Shown piece by piece: positions 1-5,395 of a stretch of 34,651 bases of DNA. The translations under genes and the position numbers were made by a program. The DNA is taken from NCBI GenBank assembly GCA_043818555.1, contig JBDRFP010000021.1, positions 1 to 34,651 on the forward strand. Reading direction: 5' to 3'. Positions within the stretch are counted from its first letter, which is position 1, and each line of letters begins with the position of its first letter. The notes below the pieces were generated by a model. It searched no databases. It was not told the DNA's origin and worked only from the letters and a program-made list of their open reading frames with translations. Source of the stretch: JAUYIW01 sp043818555 (lineage in GTDB: Bacteria > Patescibacteriota > Patescibacteriia > UBA9934).

Positions 1-78
1 GTGCGATGTCGCGGAGCGACGAGCACGACAGGTGGCGATAGCCGCCGGCCGTTGTGGCGAAGGAGCGCAGCGATTTCG
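1..78. other. Partial attC-like site at the window edge
   Basis: The window opens with GTGCGATG, the same string that follows GTT in the R' box of the complete sites further right, so an array element is probably cut by the edge. A second R'-like box, GTTGTGGCG, lies at 50-58 and is complementary to the R'' box at 77-85. Bases 1-26 can form a hairpin (GTGC with GCAC, GTCGC with GCGAC). No gene is seen. The left half of this site would lie outside the window. Confidence 0.4.
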
Positions 79-203
79 CCACAACGTATCCAAATATCTG
101 AAGTTTGCTGGAGTGAAACGAAAGCAAATTTGGGTCGAAAAAGTTTTGCGTTCCTTAATTTAAAAATCTAATAAGGCAAAACTTTTGAGCCAGATATTTG
201 GTG
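51..203. other. ORF-less cassette consisting of little more than an attC
   Basis: If the crossover is after the G of the R' box, this unit runs from TTGTGGCG at 51 to the G at 203. Its two ends (GTTGTGGCGAA and TTCGCCACAAC) are inverted repeats, as in the gene-carrying cassettes, but only about 14 bases lie between them. What remains is the attC-like site. Gene-less cassettes are known in integrons; reading this one that way is inference. Confidence 0.4.
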
Positions 204-209
204 TTGTGC
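79..209. other. attC-like recombination site 1
   Basis: R'' box CCACAAC (79-85), 4-nt spacer, stem arm CCAAATATCTG (90-100); the opposite arm CAGATATTTGG (191-201) is an exact complement and is followed by one T and R' box GTTGTGC (203-209). The asymmetric spacers (4 nt against 1 nt) match attC sites oriented left to right. Inside are two further hairpins: TTTGCT with AGCAAA (104-127), then AAAAGTTTTGC with GCAAAACTTTT (139-186). GAAG follows the first arm, as in sites 3 and 4. Confidence 0.72.
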
Positions 210-736
210 GATGTGATAATAATTTTTTATTCCTTATTGTAAAATTCAATTAGGGCAAATTTATTTTTTGTTTTTAATGAAGAATTTCAAATCCTTTTCT
301 GTTTTCTCTGTCAGCTTATACTCGCCGATTTTATCAAGACTAACCCAGTCAAAATCCTCACCTTCATTTAAAACAAATTCGGACTTGCCTTTTTCACTCA
401 ACGCATAAAACACAAATCTGTGAGTTTGAAATTCTTCATTAAAATAATCGTAAAGCGTGATTACTTCCTCTGTTTTAAATTTAATCCCAATTTCCTCGTC
501 AATCTCACGGACAAAACAATCAACTGGTTTTTCTACACCTTCGTTTAAGCCTCCAAAAAATGCCCAGGAATTGGGATTAAATTTAGTATTTGAATCACGC
601 TTATGCAACAAAACGGAATTGTTTTTGGGATTATACAAAAATCCGCCAGCCCAGAATTTTTCCATAAAAAAATAAATTTGCCCTAATTGAATTATTCTAA
701 ATTGAAAAGAAAAAAATTATTATCATTTCGCACAAC
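203..736. repeat. Long inverted repeat enclosing the Nudix cassette
   Basis: The outer arms 203-228 and 711-736 are complementary over 26 bases with two mismatches, beginning GTTGTGCGATG and ending TTCGCACAAC. The inner arms 243-269 and 667-693 are complementary over 27 bases. The inner left arm contains the Nudix stop codon and the inner right arm starts two bases upstream of its ATG, so the gene fills the loop exactly. The sequence differs from the repeats of the other cassettes. Confidence 0.8.
261..665 (-). CDS. Nudix hydrolase (cassette gene)
   Basis: A 134-residue protein with a perfect Nudix box: G39, E45, then R53-E54-I55-D56-E57-E58-I59-G60-I61, fitting GX5EX7REUXEEXGU. This motif binds the divalent metal and cleaves a nucleoside diphosphate linked to another moiety; the substrate cannot be told. 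The N-terminal part (WAGGFLYN, LLHKRD) and the WAFFGG strand before the box are typical of MutT/NADH-pyrophosphatase-like members. The protein is soluble, with no signal peptide. It is strongly AT-rich, unlike the GC-rich neighbour at 1043, which fits separate acquisition as cassettes. It lies on the minus strand within its own inverted repeat. Nudix genes are common integron cargo in general (family knowledge). Confidence 0.9.
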   Translation of the reverse strand: MEKFWAGGFLYNPKNNSVLLHKRDSNTKFNPNSWAFFGGLNEGVEKPVDCFVREIDEEIGIKFKTEEVITLYDYFNEEFQTHRFVFYALSEKGKSEFVLNEGEDFDWVSLDKIGEYKLTEKTEKDLKFFIKNKK

Positions 737-834
737 GTTTCTGGCTATGCGATGTTGCGACCCTCAGTTTATCAAAAGGGAGCAATATAGGAGAGGGCTT
801 TGGAAAAGCCCGAACCGCATAGCCAGTGTTATAT
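730..834. other. attC-like recombination site 2
   Basis: R'' GCACAAC (730-736), spacer GTTT, stem CTGGCTATGCG (741-751); right arm CGCATAGCCAG (816-826), one T, R' GTTATAT (828-834). The 11-bp stem is perfect. R'' and R' pair poorly with each other here, but each pairs fully with the far end of its own cassette, as expected for real cassettes. The apical part holds the hairpin GGGCTTT-GGA-AAAGCCC, also present in site 3. Confidence 0.78.
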
Positions 835-952
835 GAAGTAATAATACATTCTTTTTCCGACCAAAGGGAGGAATTATTGGAAATCAGGGCAATTTTTCTT
901 CGGTGTTTATAGGTGAAATAGCTTATTTTAGCCAAATTTTGAGCTGTACTCA

Positions 953-981
953 TTGACAAAAGGCTTTTTTTGTGATATATT
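953..981 (+). promoter_or_regulatory. Promoter of the cassette lipoprotein gene
   Basis: TTGACA (953-958), a 17-bp spacer and TATATT (976-981). It lies inside the cassette, so this gene does not depend on a shared integron promoter. A leader of about 55 nt follows, with GGAGGG just upstream of the ATG at 1043. Confidence 0.75.
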
Positions 982-1042
982 TCCTTGTCATATCAGACCC
1001 CTACGGCAGGGACAGCCGAAACTCAAATAGTGGAGGGTTGCC

Positions 1043-1702
1043 ATGCGCGCCCTGTCTTTCATCATCGTCTCCACCCTGATCGGTTGCGGCCAGGCCGCGC
1101 CCTACTCGCAGAGCGAGACCCGGCACTTCCGCAACGACGGCAACGTCCAGATCGACACCGACGAGGTCGTCGTGTCGGCCGGTGACCAGGCCGTCCTCGT
1201 GGGGAGCTGGAACTTTGTCCAGTTCGACGACGAGAGCTTGGACCTGAACGGGTTCGAGTTCTACGCGCTCGAACGTAGTGGCGATCGGTGGGGCCGTTCC
1301 CCCGACTACGACGTCGACAAGGTGAAGCCCGAGTGCCACGACGTCACTACGACGGACCACGAGTGCTTCGTCTTCCCGCGTCCGATCCGTACTTCGGTCC
1401 AGAAAGCGTTCGACCTGTGCTGGCTGAGCTTCGACGGCGAGCGCGAAGGCGAAGGGTTCATGTTCAGCACCTACGGCGTGGGTACAATCAACCACTACAT
1501 CTTCCGTGATGCCGAGCTCGCCAAGGTCGTGAACATCGACCTGGTCTGCGACATCGGATCGGAGGCGCCCGCAACCACCCTCAGCGTCGAGCTTCGGGAG
1601 GTCAAGGGGAGCTCGCGTGACCCGGAGACCCGATTCCGTCGGGCCGAGTACTACACGGGCCTCGATCCTGACGCTGTCCGCGCCGTGATCACCATCGAGT
1701 AG
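1043..1702 (+). CDS. Predicted lipoprotein of unknown function (cassette gene)
   Basis: A 219-residue protein beginning MRALSFIIVSTLIGCGQAA: a short hydrophobic signal followed by lipobox LIGC, so export and lipid attachment at Cys15 are likely. The mature part is acidic and rich in beta-prone segments, with further cysteines near residues 97, 108, 126 and 168 that could form disulfides. I do not recognise a family. The start is set by TGGAGGG, 6 nt before ATG. The gene is strongly GC-rich with G/C-ending codons, unlike the AT-rich Nudix cassette beside it, which suggests a different source genome. It has its own promoter and terminator inside the cassette. The 267-residue open frame antisense to it (1001-1804) is a shadow of this GC-rich coding sequence. 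Confidence 0.85.
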   Translation: MRALSFIIVSTLIGCGQAAPYSQSETRHFRNDGNVQIDTDEVVVSAGDQAVLVGSWNFVQFDDESLDLNGFEFYALERSGDRWGRSPDYDVDKVKPECHDVTTTDHECFVFPRPIRTSVQKAFDLCWLSFDGEREGEGFMFSTYGVGTINHYIFRDAELAKVVNIDLVCDIGSEAPATTLSVELREVKGSSRDPETRFRRAEYYTGLDPDAVRAVITIE

Positions 1703-1711
1703 CCTCATCAG

Positions 1712-1770
1712 CCGCACCCCAGAAGATCGCATCTCGCGAACTTCCATTCTCGGGGTGCGGTCTTCTTTTT
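1712..1770 (+). terminator. Terminator of the cassette lipoprotein gene
   Basis: CCGCACCCC (1712-1720) pairs with GGGGTGCGG (1752-1760) and is followed by TCTTCTTTTT. The loop is long, about 31 nt, and can partly pair internally. Confidence 0.7.
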
Positions 1771-1842
1771 GTAAACAGCGAAGAAAAATTGCCCTGATTT
1801 CCAACCGCCACGATAGTGGCGGAAAGAATGTATTATTATTTC

Positions 1843-1970
1843 ATATAACGTTCCTGGACATGCGAAGTTGAAAAACCCCGCTTCCTTATTCAATTTTATC
1901 AAAAATAGCGGGGTTTTTCAATTTGGGTGAGGGCTTTGGAAAAGCCCGAACCGCATGTCCAGTGTTATGC
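1843..1970. other. attC-like recombination site 3
   Basis: R'' ATATAAC (1843-1849), spacer GTTC, stem CTGGACATGCG (1854-1864); right arm CGCATGTCCAG (1952-1962), one T, R' GTTATGC (1964-1970). After the first arm come GAAGTT, a long GC hairpin (AACCCCGCT with AGCGGGGTT), the string ATTTGGGTGAG, the hairpin GGGCTTT-GGA-AAAGCCC and GAAC. The right end (AGTGTTATGCGTTGT) resembles the simple site of Vibrio cholerae repeats as I remember them. Confidence 0.8.
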
Positions 1971-1987
1971 GTTGTAGCGAAAAGCAA

Positions 1988-2009
1988 CGACCGCCCTTAA
2001 AGGCGGTCG
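1988..2009 (-). terminator. Terminator-like hairpin in the left arm of the third cassette
   Basis: CGACCGCC and GGCGGTCG are separated by 6 nt. Read on the minus strand this lies downstream of the 2043-2321 gene and is followed by TTGCTTTTCG. On the plus strand it is followed by TATATTTTT. It may terminate in either direction. Confidence 0.5.
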
Positions 2010-2042
2010 TATATTTTTGGTAATTTGCGTTCGAGCGTAACT

Positions 2043-2321
2043 TTATTCTTCCTCGTCAGGAACCTCAATAATACGTGCGCCCCATGTTGTATCATTTGGT
2101 TTTGCGAATTCAGTTAGTTCATCCTCGTCATATACTTCTCTGAGATTTACTTGACCTACTCCCTCAAGTTTTATGCGAGGATCTAGACCAGCAGCTTCTC
2201 CCCCAACTATTTCTCCCTCAAAAATGTCCGCCTTTACGATGTCGTCAACTTCTGGCTTTTTAAATCTTTTTGACTCTTTTTTTTCAGGGCTTGGAGTCAT
2301 TCCCTCTGGTGATTTTGGCAT
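2043..2321 (-). CDS. Hypothetical acidic protein (cassette gene)
   Basis: A 92-residue protein, charged throughout, with a Pro/Ser/Lys-rich start (MPKSPEGMTPSPEKKESKR) and an acidic C-terminus (VPDEEE). No signal peptide, membrane segment or known motif is seen. The middle (VKADIFEGEIVGGEAAG...IKLEGVGQVNLREVYDED) could be a small beta domain. The start is supported by AAGGAA about 8 nt upstream and by a promoter at 2381-2409. It has no apparent operon partner, being the only gene in its inverted repeat. Function unknown. Confidence 0.72.
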   Translation of the reverse strand: MPKSPEGMTPSPEKKESKRFKKPEVDDIVKADIFEGEIVGGEAAGLDPRIKLEGVGQVNLREVYDEDELTEFAKPNDTTWGARIIEVPDEEE

Positions 2322-2380
2322 AGTGATTTCCTTAAATTATGTGTTTGATTAAATAAAGTTACGCTCGACCATGTACTAGC

Positions 2381-2409
2381 ACATTACCAAAAATATTGAA
2401 AATGTGCAA
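2381..2409 (-). promoter_or_regulatory. Promoter of the 2043-2321 cassette gene
   Basis: Read on the minus strand: TTGCAC, a 17-bp spacer and TAATGT. It lies within the right arm of the cassette's inverted repeat, so promoter and recombination-related structure overlap. Confidence 0.55.
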
Positions 2410-2431
2410 CATTTTTGCTTTTCGCTATTAC

Positions 2432-2572
2432 GCATAACGTTGCCGATATGAGAAGTTTCGCCGACCTCCTTGTCTTCTATTATAGAGGAGGCGAAATTTG
2501 GGTGAGAGAAAAAGTGCTTCCATTAAAAGTTAAAAATGCACTTTTTCTTGAACCTCATATCGGCTGTTGTAC
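2432..2572. other. attC-like recombination site 4
   Basis: R'' GCATAAC (2432-2438), spacer GTT, stem GCCGATATGAG (2442-2452); right arm CTCATATCGGC (2554-2564), one T, R' GTTGTAC (2566-2572). After GAAG come a hairpin TTTCGCC...GGCGAAA, the string TTTGGGTGAG, a second hairpin (AAAAAGTGC with GCACTTTTT) and GAAC: the same order as site 3 but with different hairpin sequences. Confidence 0.78.
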
Positions 2573-2626
2573 GATGTTGGCTTTCCATTTTATTCCATTA
2601 TTTGGGCAGTTTTCGGTCGTTTGCTA

Positions 2627-2655
2627 TTGACAGGCGGGGCGCTATCATGTTAGAT
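2627..2655 (+). promoter_or_regulatory. Promoter of the 2692-2919 cassette gene
   Basis: TTGACA (2627-2632), a 17-bp spacer and TTAGAT (2650-2655). The -10 box is weak; a register one base later (TAGATA) is also possible. Confidence 0.55.
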
Positions 2656-2691
2656 AAGTGTGTCGTCAACAGTGCAAAAGGAGGTAGTGAT

Positions 2692-2919
2692 ATGATCGGT
2701 AACCCTGCAGCAACGGCACAGATCGCGAATGCGATGGGTGTCGCATACGACAAGGCATACGAGGAGTTCATGCGGGAGGGCCCAGAGTTCGCTCGTGGCT
2801 ACCTCAGTGCCTTCACGGGCTTGAGGCGATGGCTGGCGGAACACTGGCTCTCCGGAGACGGTAGCCGCTACCTGGCGGCGAAGGCCTACCTCGAGACGAT
2901 CGAGAAGCCCAACGCATGA
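2692..2919 (+). CDS. Small hypothetical protein (cassette gene)
   Basis: A 75-residue protein, MIGNPAATAQIANAMGVAYD to IEKPNA, predicted mostly helical and rich in Ala and aromatic residues. There is no signal peptide and no recognised domain. The start at 2692 is set by a near-perfect Shine-Dalgarno, AAAGGAGGT, ending 6 nt upstream. Longer versions starting at 2536 would run through the promoter and the cassette's inverted repeat and are not credible. GC-rich codon use resembles the 1043 cassette. It has its own promoter and terminator. Function unknown. Confidence 0.75.
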   Translation: MIGNPAATAQIANAMGVAYDKAYEEFMREGPEFARGYLSAFTGLRRWLAEHWLSGDGSRYLAAKAYLETIEKPNA

Positions 2920-2940
2920 ACCCGACGCCGCATCTTCGTC

Positions 2941-2976
2941 GACCCCACTTGGTTCACACCTCGTGGGGTCGTTTTC
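2941..2976 (+). terminator. Terminator of the 2692-2919 cassette gene
   Basis: GACCCCAC (2941-2948) pairs perfectly with GTGGGGTC (2963-2970), followed by GTTTTCATTT. Confidence 0.75.
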
Positions 2977-3040
2977 ATTTCAAGAGAGAAAACTGCCCAA
3001 ATAATTGAATTGAAAAAAAGAAAAATGGAAAGCCAATTTC

Positions 3041-3080
3041 GTACAACTCGTTTCTATGCGAAAAAAATTCGTATATAACT
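3041..3080. other. Degenerate terminal attC-like or attachment site
   Basis: R'' box GTACAAC (3041-3047) ends the last cassette. A short imperfect stem follows (TATGCGAA with TTCGTATA, one G-T pair), then TATAACTC in place of a GTT R' box. The large hairpins of the other sites are absent. It is either a decayed last attC or the junction between array and recombinase locus. Confidence 0.45.
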
Positions 3081-3104
3081 CAATATTACAGTGGATATGT
3101 GGCC

Positions 3105-3133
3105 TTGACAAGTGGCTTTAAATTATTTAATAT
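3105..3133 (+). promoter_or_regulatory. Promoter of the recombinase-trmD transcript
   Basis: TTGACA (3105-3110), a 17-bp spacer and TAATAT (3128-3133). Transcription would start near 3140, directly before a hairpin. Confidence 0.75.
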
Positions 3134-3142
3134 ATAAATATA

Positions 3143-3178
3143 AACTCCCCTGTTATCTAACATGGGAGTTTTAATTAT
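3143..3178 (+). terminator. Possible attenuator before the recombinase gene
   Basis: AACTCCC and GGGAGTT close a stem that continues, after one mismatch, as TGTTA with TAACA around a 2-nt loop; TTTTAATTATT follows. It lies between promoter and start codon, so it could terminate transcripts early and set recombinase and trmD expression. No leader peptide is seen. Confidence 0.5.
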
Positions 3179-3192
3179 TATCCATTTACTAT

Positions 3193-4017
3193 ATGGAAGA
3201 TTCAGCCATAATAGTCGCACTCGATCAGACGGAGCAGATGCTAAAACTTAAAAATTATAGCAGGGCGACGCAAAAATCATATCTAAATTGCCTGCATAAA
3301 TACCTGCAAATATGTCCCGACTCCCCAAATCCGGATTCAAAACATATACAATATTTCATACTAGGCCTGCAAGATCGCAACTGTTCGGCGTCAACCACCA
3401 ATTTATACCTTCAAGCGATAAAATTCTATTTCCGTCAGGTTTTGGGATCGCGTGCCCAAATTAACGTGCCGCTCGCCAAACGCCCAAAGTCATTGCCTGT
3501 TACCTTAACTCACGACGAAATTCAGGCATTGCTGTTTAATATCACAAATCGCAAGCATAACACCATGATCGCTCTCGCATATGGAGCCGGTTTACGCGTC
3601 AGCGAGGTTGTCTCCTTGCGCGTGGAGGACTTGGACATCGCTTCAAAAATGTTGTTTGTTCGCCGGGCCAAGGGCCAAAAAGACAGAATAACCACCCTCC
3701 CGTGTAAAATAATTGATGATCTGCGCCTGCTATCAGCCGGAAAATCCCCCCACGATTATTTGTTTGAAAGTGAGCGCGGTGGCAAGCTAACTAAAAGAAC
3801 GGCACAAAAAATCTTCGAAAAAGCCCTGCGGGAATCCGGGGTTATTAAGCGCGCCACATTCCATTCCTTACGCCACAGCTTTGCTACGCATTTACTTGAA
3901 AACGGTGTTGATGTACGATACATACAAGAATTACTGGGGCACAATAATATCAGAACCACCCAGCGTTACACGCAAGTGACAAATCCAATGCTAAAGAATA
4001 TTTTAAGCCCATTATGA
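3193..4017 (+). CDS. Tyrosine recombinase beside the cassette array
   Basis: A 274-residue protein with a SAM-like N-terminal DNA-binding domain (about 10-90) and a C-terminal catalytic domain. The catalytic set is visible: R135 in GAGLRVSE, K160 in RRAKGQKDR, H224 and R227 in HSLRHSFATHLLENG, H250 in LLGHNN and the nucleophile Y259 in QRYTQV. The sequence around RPKSLPVTLTHDEI and VQELLGH-like text recalls integron integrases and XerC/D, but the 20-35-residue insertion that marks IntI between the KG and HxxR motifs is missing; only YLFESERGGKLTKRTAQ stands there. Its stop overlaps the trmD start (ATGA), so the two are probably co-translated. Its place next to the array suggests it moves the cassettes; that is inference. 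An ordinary Xer-like chromosomal recombinase is the alternative. Confidence 0.9.
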   Translation: MEDSAIIVALDQTEQMLKLKNYSRATQKSYLNCLHKYLQICPDSPNPDSKHIQYFILGLQDRNCSASTTNLYLQAIKFYFRQVLGSRAQINVPLAKRPKSLPVTLTHDEIQALLFNITNRKHNTMIALAYGAGLRVSEVVSLRVEDLDIASKMLFVRRAKGQKDRITTLPCKIIDDLRLLSAGKSPHDYLFESERGGKLTKRTAQKIFEKALRESGVIKRATFHSLRHSFATHLLENGVDVRYIQELLGHNNIRTTQRYTQVTNPMLKNILSPL

Positions 4018-4661
4018 AATTTTTCGACATCATAACAATCTTCCCAGAAACTATCGCGCCGTATGCGGACGCGTCGATTTTGGGTCGGGCGCAGAAGAAA
4101 AAGTTAATCAAGATCAATGCGCACGATCTTCGCGACTTTGCCAAGGGCAAGCATAATCAGGTTGACGACACTCCTTACGGTGGAGGTCCCGGAATGGTAA
4201 TGATGGTTGAGCCGATTGATAAGGCGGTGCGCAAAATCAAGAAGCGACTAAAGAAGTCTCGCGTAATCTTAACATCGGCTAGTGGTAAGAAGTTCACACA
4301 GGCGGACGCTCGACGATTAGCAAAGCATGATCAGCTGATCTTTATTTGCGGCAGGTACGAGGGAGTTGATGCTCGCGTTGAGCAGTCGATAGCGGACGAG
4401 GCACTATCAATCGGTGACTATGTTCTAACCGGTGGCGAACTACCAGCACTTGTTATGGCTGATGCAATCGCGCGAAATGTTAAAGGCGTACTCGGAGCTG
4501 AAGAATCATTAGTCGAGGAGTCACACTCCAAAGAGGGGCAACTCGAGTACCCCCAATACACCAAACCGGAGGAATACAAAAATCTAAAAGTCCCGAAAGT
4601 ATTACTTAGTGGAAATCATGCTGAGATTAAGAAGTGGAGAAGCGAAAAACAAGGGAGCTAG
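4014..4661 (+). CDS. trmD: tRNA (guanine-37-N1)-methyltransferase TrmD
   Basis: A SPOUT-class methyltransferase that forms m1G37 in tRNAs with G36, including the Pro tRNAs encoded further along, and so prevents +1 frameshifting. Family signatures are clear: MKFFDIITIFPE at the start, DDTPYGGGPGMVM (about 51-63), ICGRYEGVDARV (about 110-121) and SIGDYVLTGGELPALV (about 132-147), which form the trefoil-knot SAM site, then EYPQYTKP. At 215 residues it is shorter than the roughly 250 of E. coli, and the C-terminal domain is trimmed. It is usually found in the rpsP-rimM-trmD-rplS operon; here it instead follows a recombinase gene, overlapping it by 4 bp. Confidence 0.95.
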   Translation: MKFFDIITIFPETIAPYADASILGRAQKKKLIKINAHDLRDFAKGKHNQVDDTPYGGGPGMVMMVEPIDKAVRKIKKRLKKSRVILTSASGKKFTQADARRLAKHDQLIFICGRYEGVDARVEQSIADEALSIGDYVLTGGELPALVMADAIARNVKGVLGAEESLVEESHSKEGQLEYPQYTKPEEYKNLKVPKVLLSGNHAEIKKWRSEKQGS

Positions 4662-4725
4662 AAGGGCTAACAGGGCTATACGAGCTAGCTCTATTAGCTC
4701 CCTTAGCTCCGATAGCTCAGGACAC
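4655..4725. repeat. Degenerate AGCTC microrepeat
   Basis: A run of short direct and inverted copies of TAGCTC / GAGCTA (for example TTAGCTCCCTTAGCTCC) begins at the trmD stop codon and runs to just before the next promoter. Similar runs lie at 29195-29240 and 29611-29655. Confidence 0.6.
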
Positions 4726-4732
4726 GCCGTAC

Positions 4733-4761
4733 TTGACATATGTGTCCTTTTTTGTTATCTT
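4733..4761 (+). promoter_or_regulatory. Promoter of the 4796-5191 gene
   Basis: TTGACA (4733-4738), a 17-bp spacer and TATCTT (4756-4761). The leader (CTTTGCAGGCGTT, ATAAACATTC, TGGAGGA) closely matches that of the lytic transglycosylase at 33660. Confidence 0.7.
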
Positions 4762-4795
4762 TGCAGGCGTTACATAAACATTCCTTGGAGGAAAA

Positions 4796-5191
4796 ATGAA
4801 TCGGTTCTTTGTTCTGCTTCTCGGCCTTCTGATGCTCAGCCTTGAAGCCTTTGCCGGCAAAAGGTACTACAACAGTGTGCTCTACATCGAGGGCGATATC
4901 TCAGGCGATTCGATCGCGCAAGCTGTCGACAGCAAGCTCCTGCAGGGCAGCCCAAGCCTTGAGTCTTGCTTGACTGACGCTGACCGCTCAAGCGTATGGA
5001 TCGGCGTGAGTGGCAAAAGCGGAAAGCAGCGCAAGATGTCGCTCCAGTCGAACAACCCGTTCGCGCACTCAGACTGCGTGGAGGGTTTGCTCAGGAAGAT
5101 CAAATTCCCGCTCACGGCTGACGGGTCCGACTACTCGTTCAAAATTGAGTGGCGCCGGGGCATGACCACTGTAGGCCCACCGTCGAATTAG
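4796..5191 (+). CDS. Small exported protein, possibly AgmX/PglI-like
   Basis: A 131-residue protein with a clear signal peptide (MNRFFVLLLGLLMLSLEAFA, cleavage probably after A20). The mature part has the pattern SLESCL (about 54-59), a middle beta strand with G, then CVEGLLRKIKFPL (about 92-104). This recalls the C-terminal domain of myxobacterial AgmX/PglI proteins, in which two cysteines and a Cv..L....FP motif are typical. The resemblance is from memory and weak. The start is set by TTGGAGGA, 6 nt upstream. Monocistronic, with its own promoter and strong terminator; GC-richer than its surroundings. Located outside the cytoplasmic membrane if processed. Confidence 0.8.
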   Translation: MNRFFVLLLGLLMLSLEAFAGKRYYNSVLYIEGDISGDSIAQAVDSKLLQGSPSLESCLTDADRSSVWIGVSGKSGKQRKMSLQSNNPFAHSDCVEGLLRKIKFPLTADGSDYSFKIEWRRGMTTVGPPSN

Positions 5192-5207
5192 CTCTTACGA
5201 GCTTGTA

Positions 5208-5235
5208 CCCGCCTTTCAACAGGCGGGTTTTCTTA
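5208..5235 (+). terminator. Terminator of the 4796-5191 gene
   Basis: CCCGCCT (5208-5214), loop TTCAAC, AGGCGGG (5221-5227), then TTTTCTTATT. Confidence 0.85.
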
Positions 5236-5315
5236 TTCGGGAAGCGACAGTAGACAGTAATCAGTAGACAGTCGATTCACGATCATGAACTGTGAACTCT
5301 TGTTTTTCCGCCCCC

Positions 5316-5344
5316 TTGACAAGATCGCTTTTCTTTGCTAAGGT
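5316..5344 (+). promoter_or_regulatory. Promoter of the 5396-5665 gene
   Basis: TTGACA (5316-5321), a 17-bp spacer and TAAGGT (5339-5344). Confidence 0.7.
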
Positions 5345-5395
5345 CCGCGGTCCACTGGTACACTGCAGGTGAACCTTTTGACAAAGGACGGCAAC

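Larger units (their letters stand above)
828..1849. repeat. Long inverted repeat enclosing the lipoprotein cassette
   Basis: Outer arms 828-854 and 1823-1849 pair over 27 bases with one mismatch, starting GTTATATGAA and ending TTCATATAAC. Inner arms 879-909 and 1772-1802 pair over 31 bases with one mismatch. Between outer and inner arms the two sides differ; a small hairpin (CCGCCACGATAGTGGCGG) lies only on the right. Gene, promoter and terminator all lie inside the repeat. Confidence 0.82.
1964..2438. repeat. Long inverted repeat enclosing the third gene cassette
   Basis: Three paired blocks are separated by unpaired stretches: 1964-1987 with 2415-2438, 2011-2024 with 2383-2396 (14 bp perfect) and 2032-2047 with 2352-2367 (16 bp perfect). 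The left side also holds the hairpin at 1988-2009. The stop codon of the enclosed gene (2043) falls in the innermost block. Confidence 0.8.
2566..3047. repeat. Long inverted repeat enclosing the fourth gene cassette
   Basis: Outer arms 2566-2591 and 3022-3047 pair with a few mismatches (GTTGTACGA at one end, TCGTACAAC at the other). Inner arms 2597-2614 and 2988-3005 are perfect over 18 bp. The promoter at 2627 begins just inside the left arm and the terminator ends just inside the right arm. Confidence 0.82.

Noticed and set aside
1001..1804. 267-residue open frame on the minus strand
   Set aside because: It is antisense to the GC-rich lipoprotein gene, has no ribosome site and runs across that gene's terminator; a composition-driven shadow.
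3193..4017. Calling the recombinase a canonical IntI
   Set aside because: The IntI-specific insertion between the KG and HxxR motifs is missing and the length is 274 residues, so only a general tyrosine recombinase is supported.
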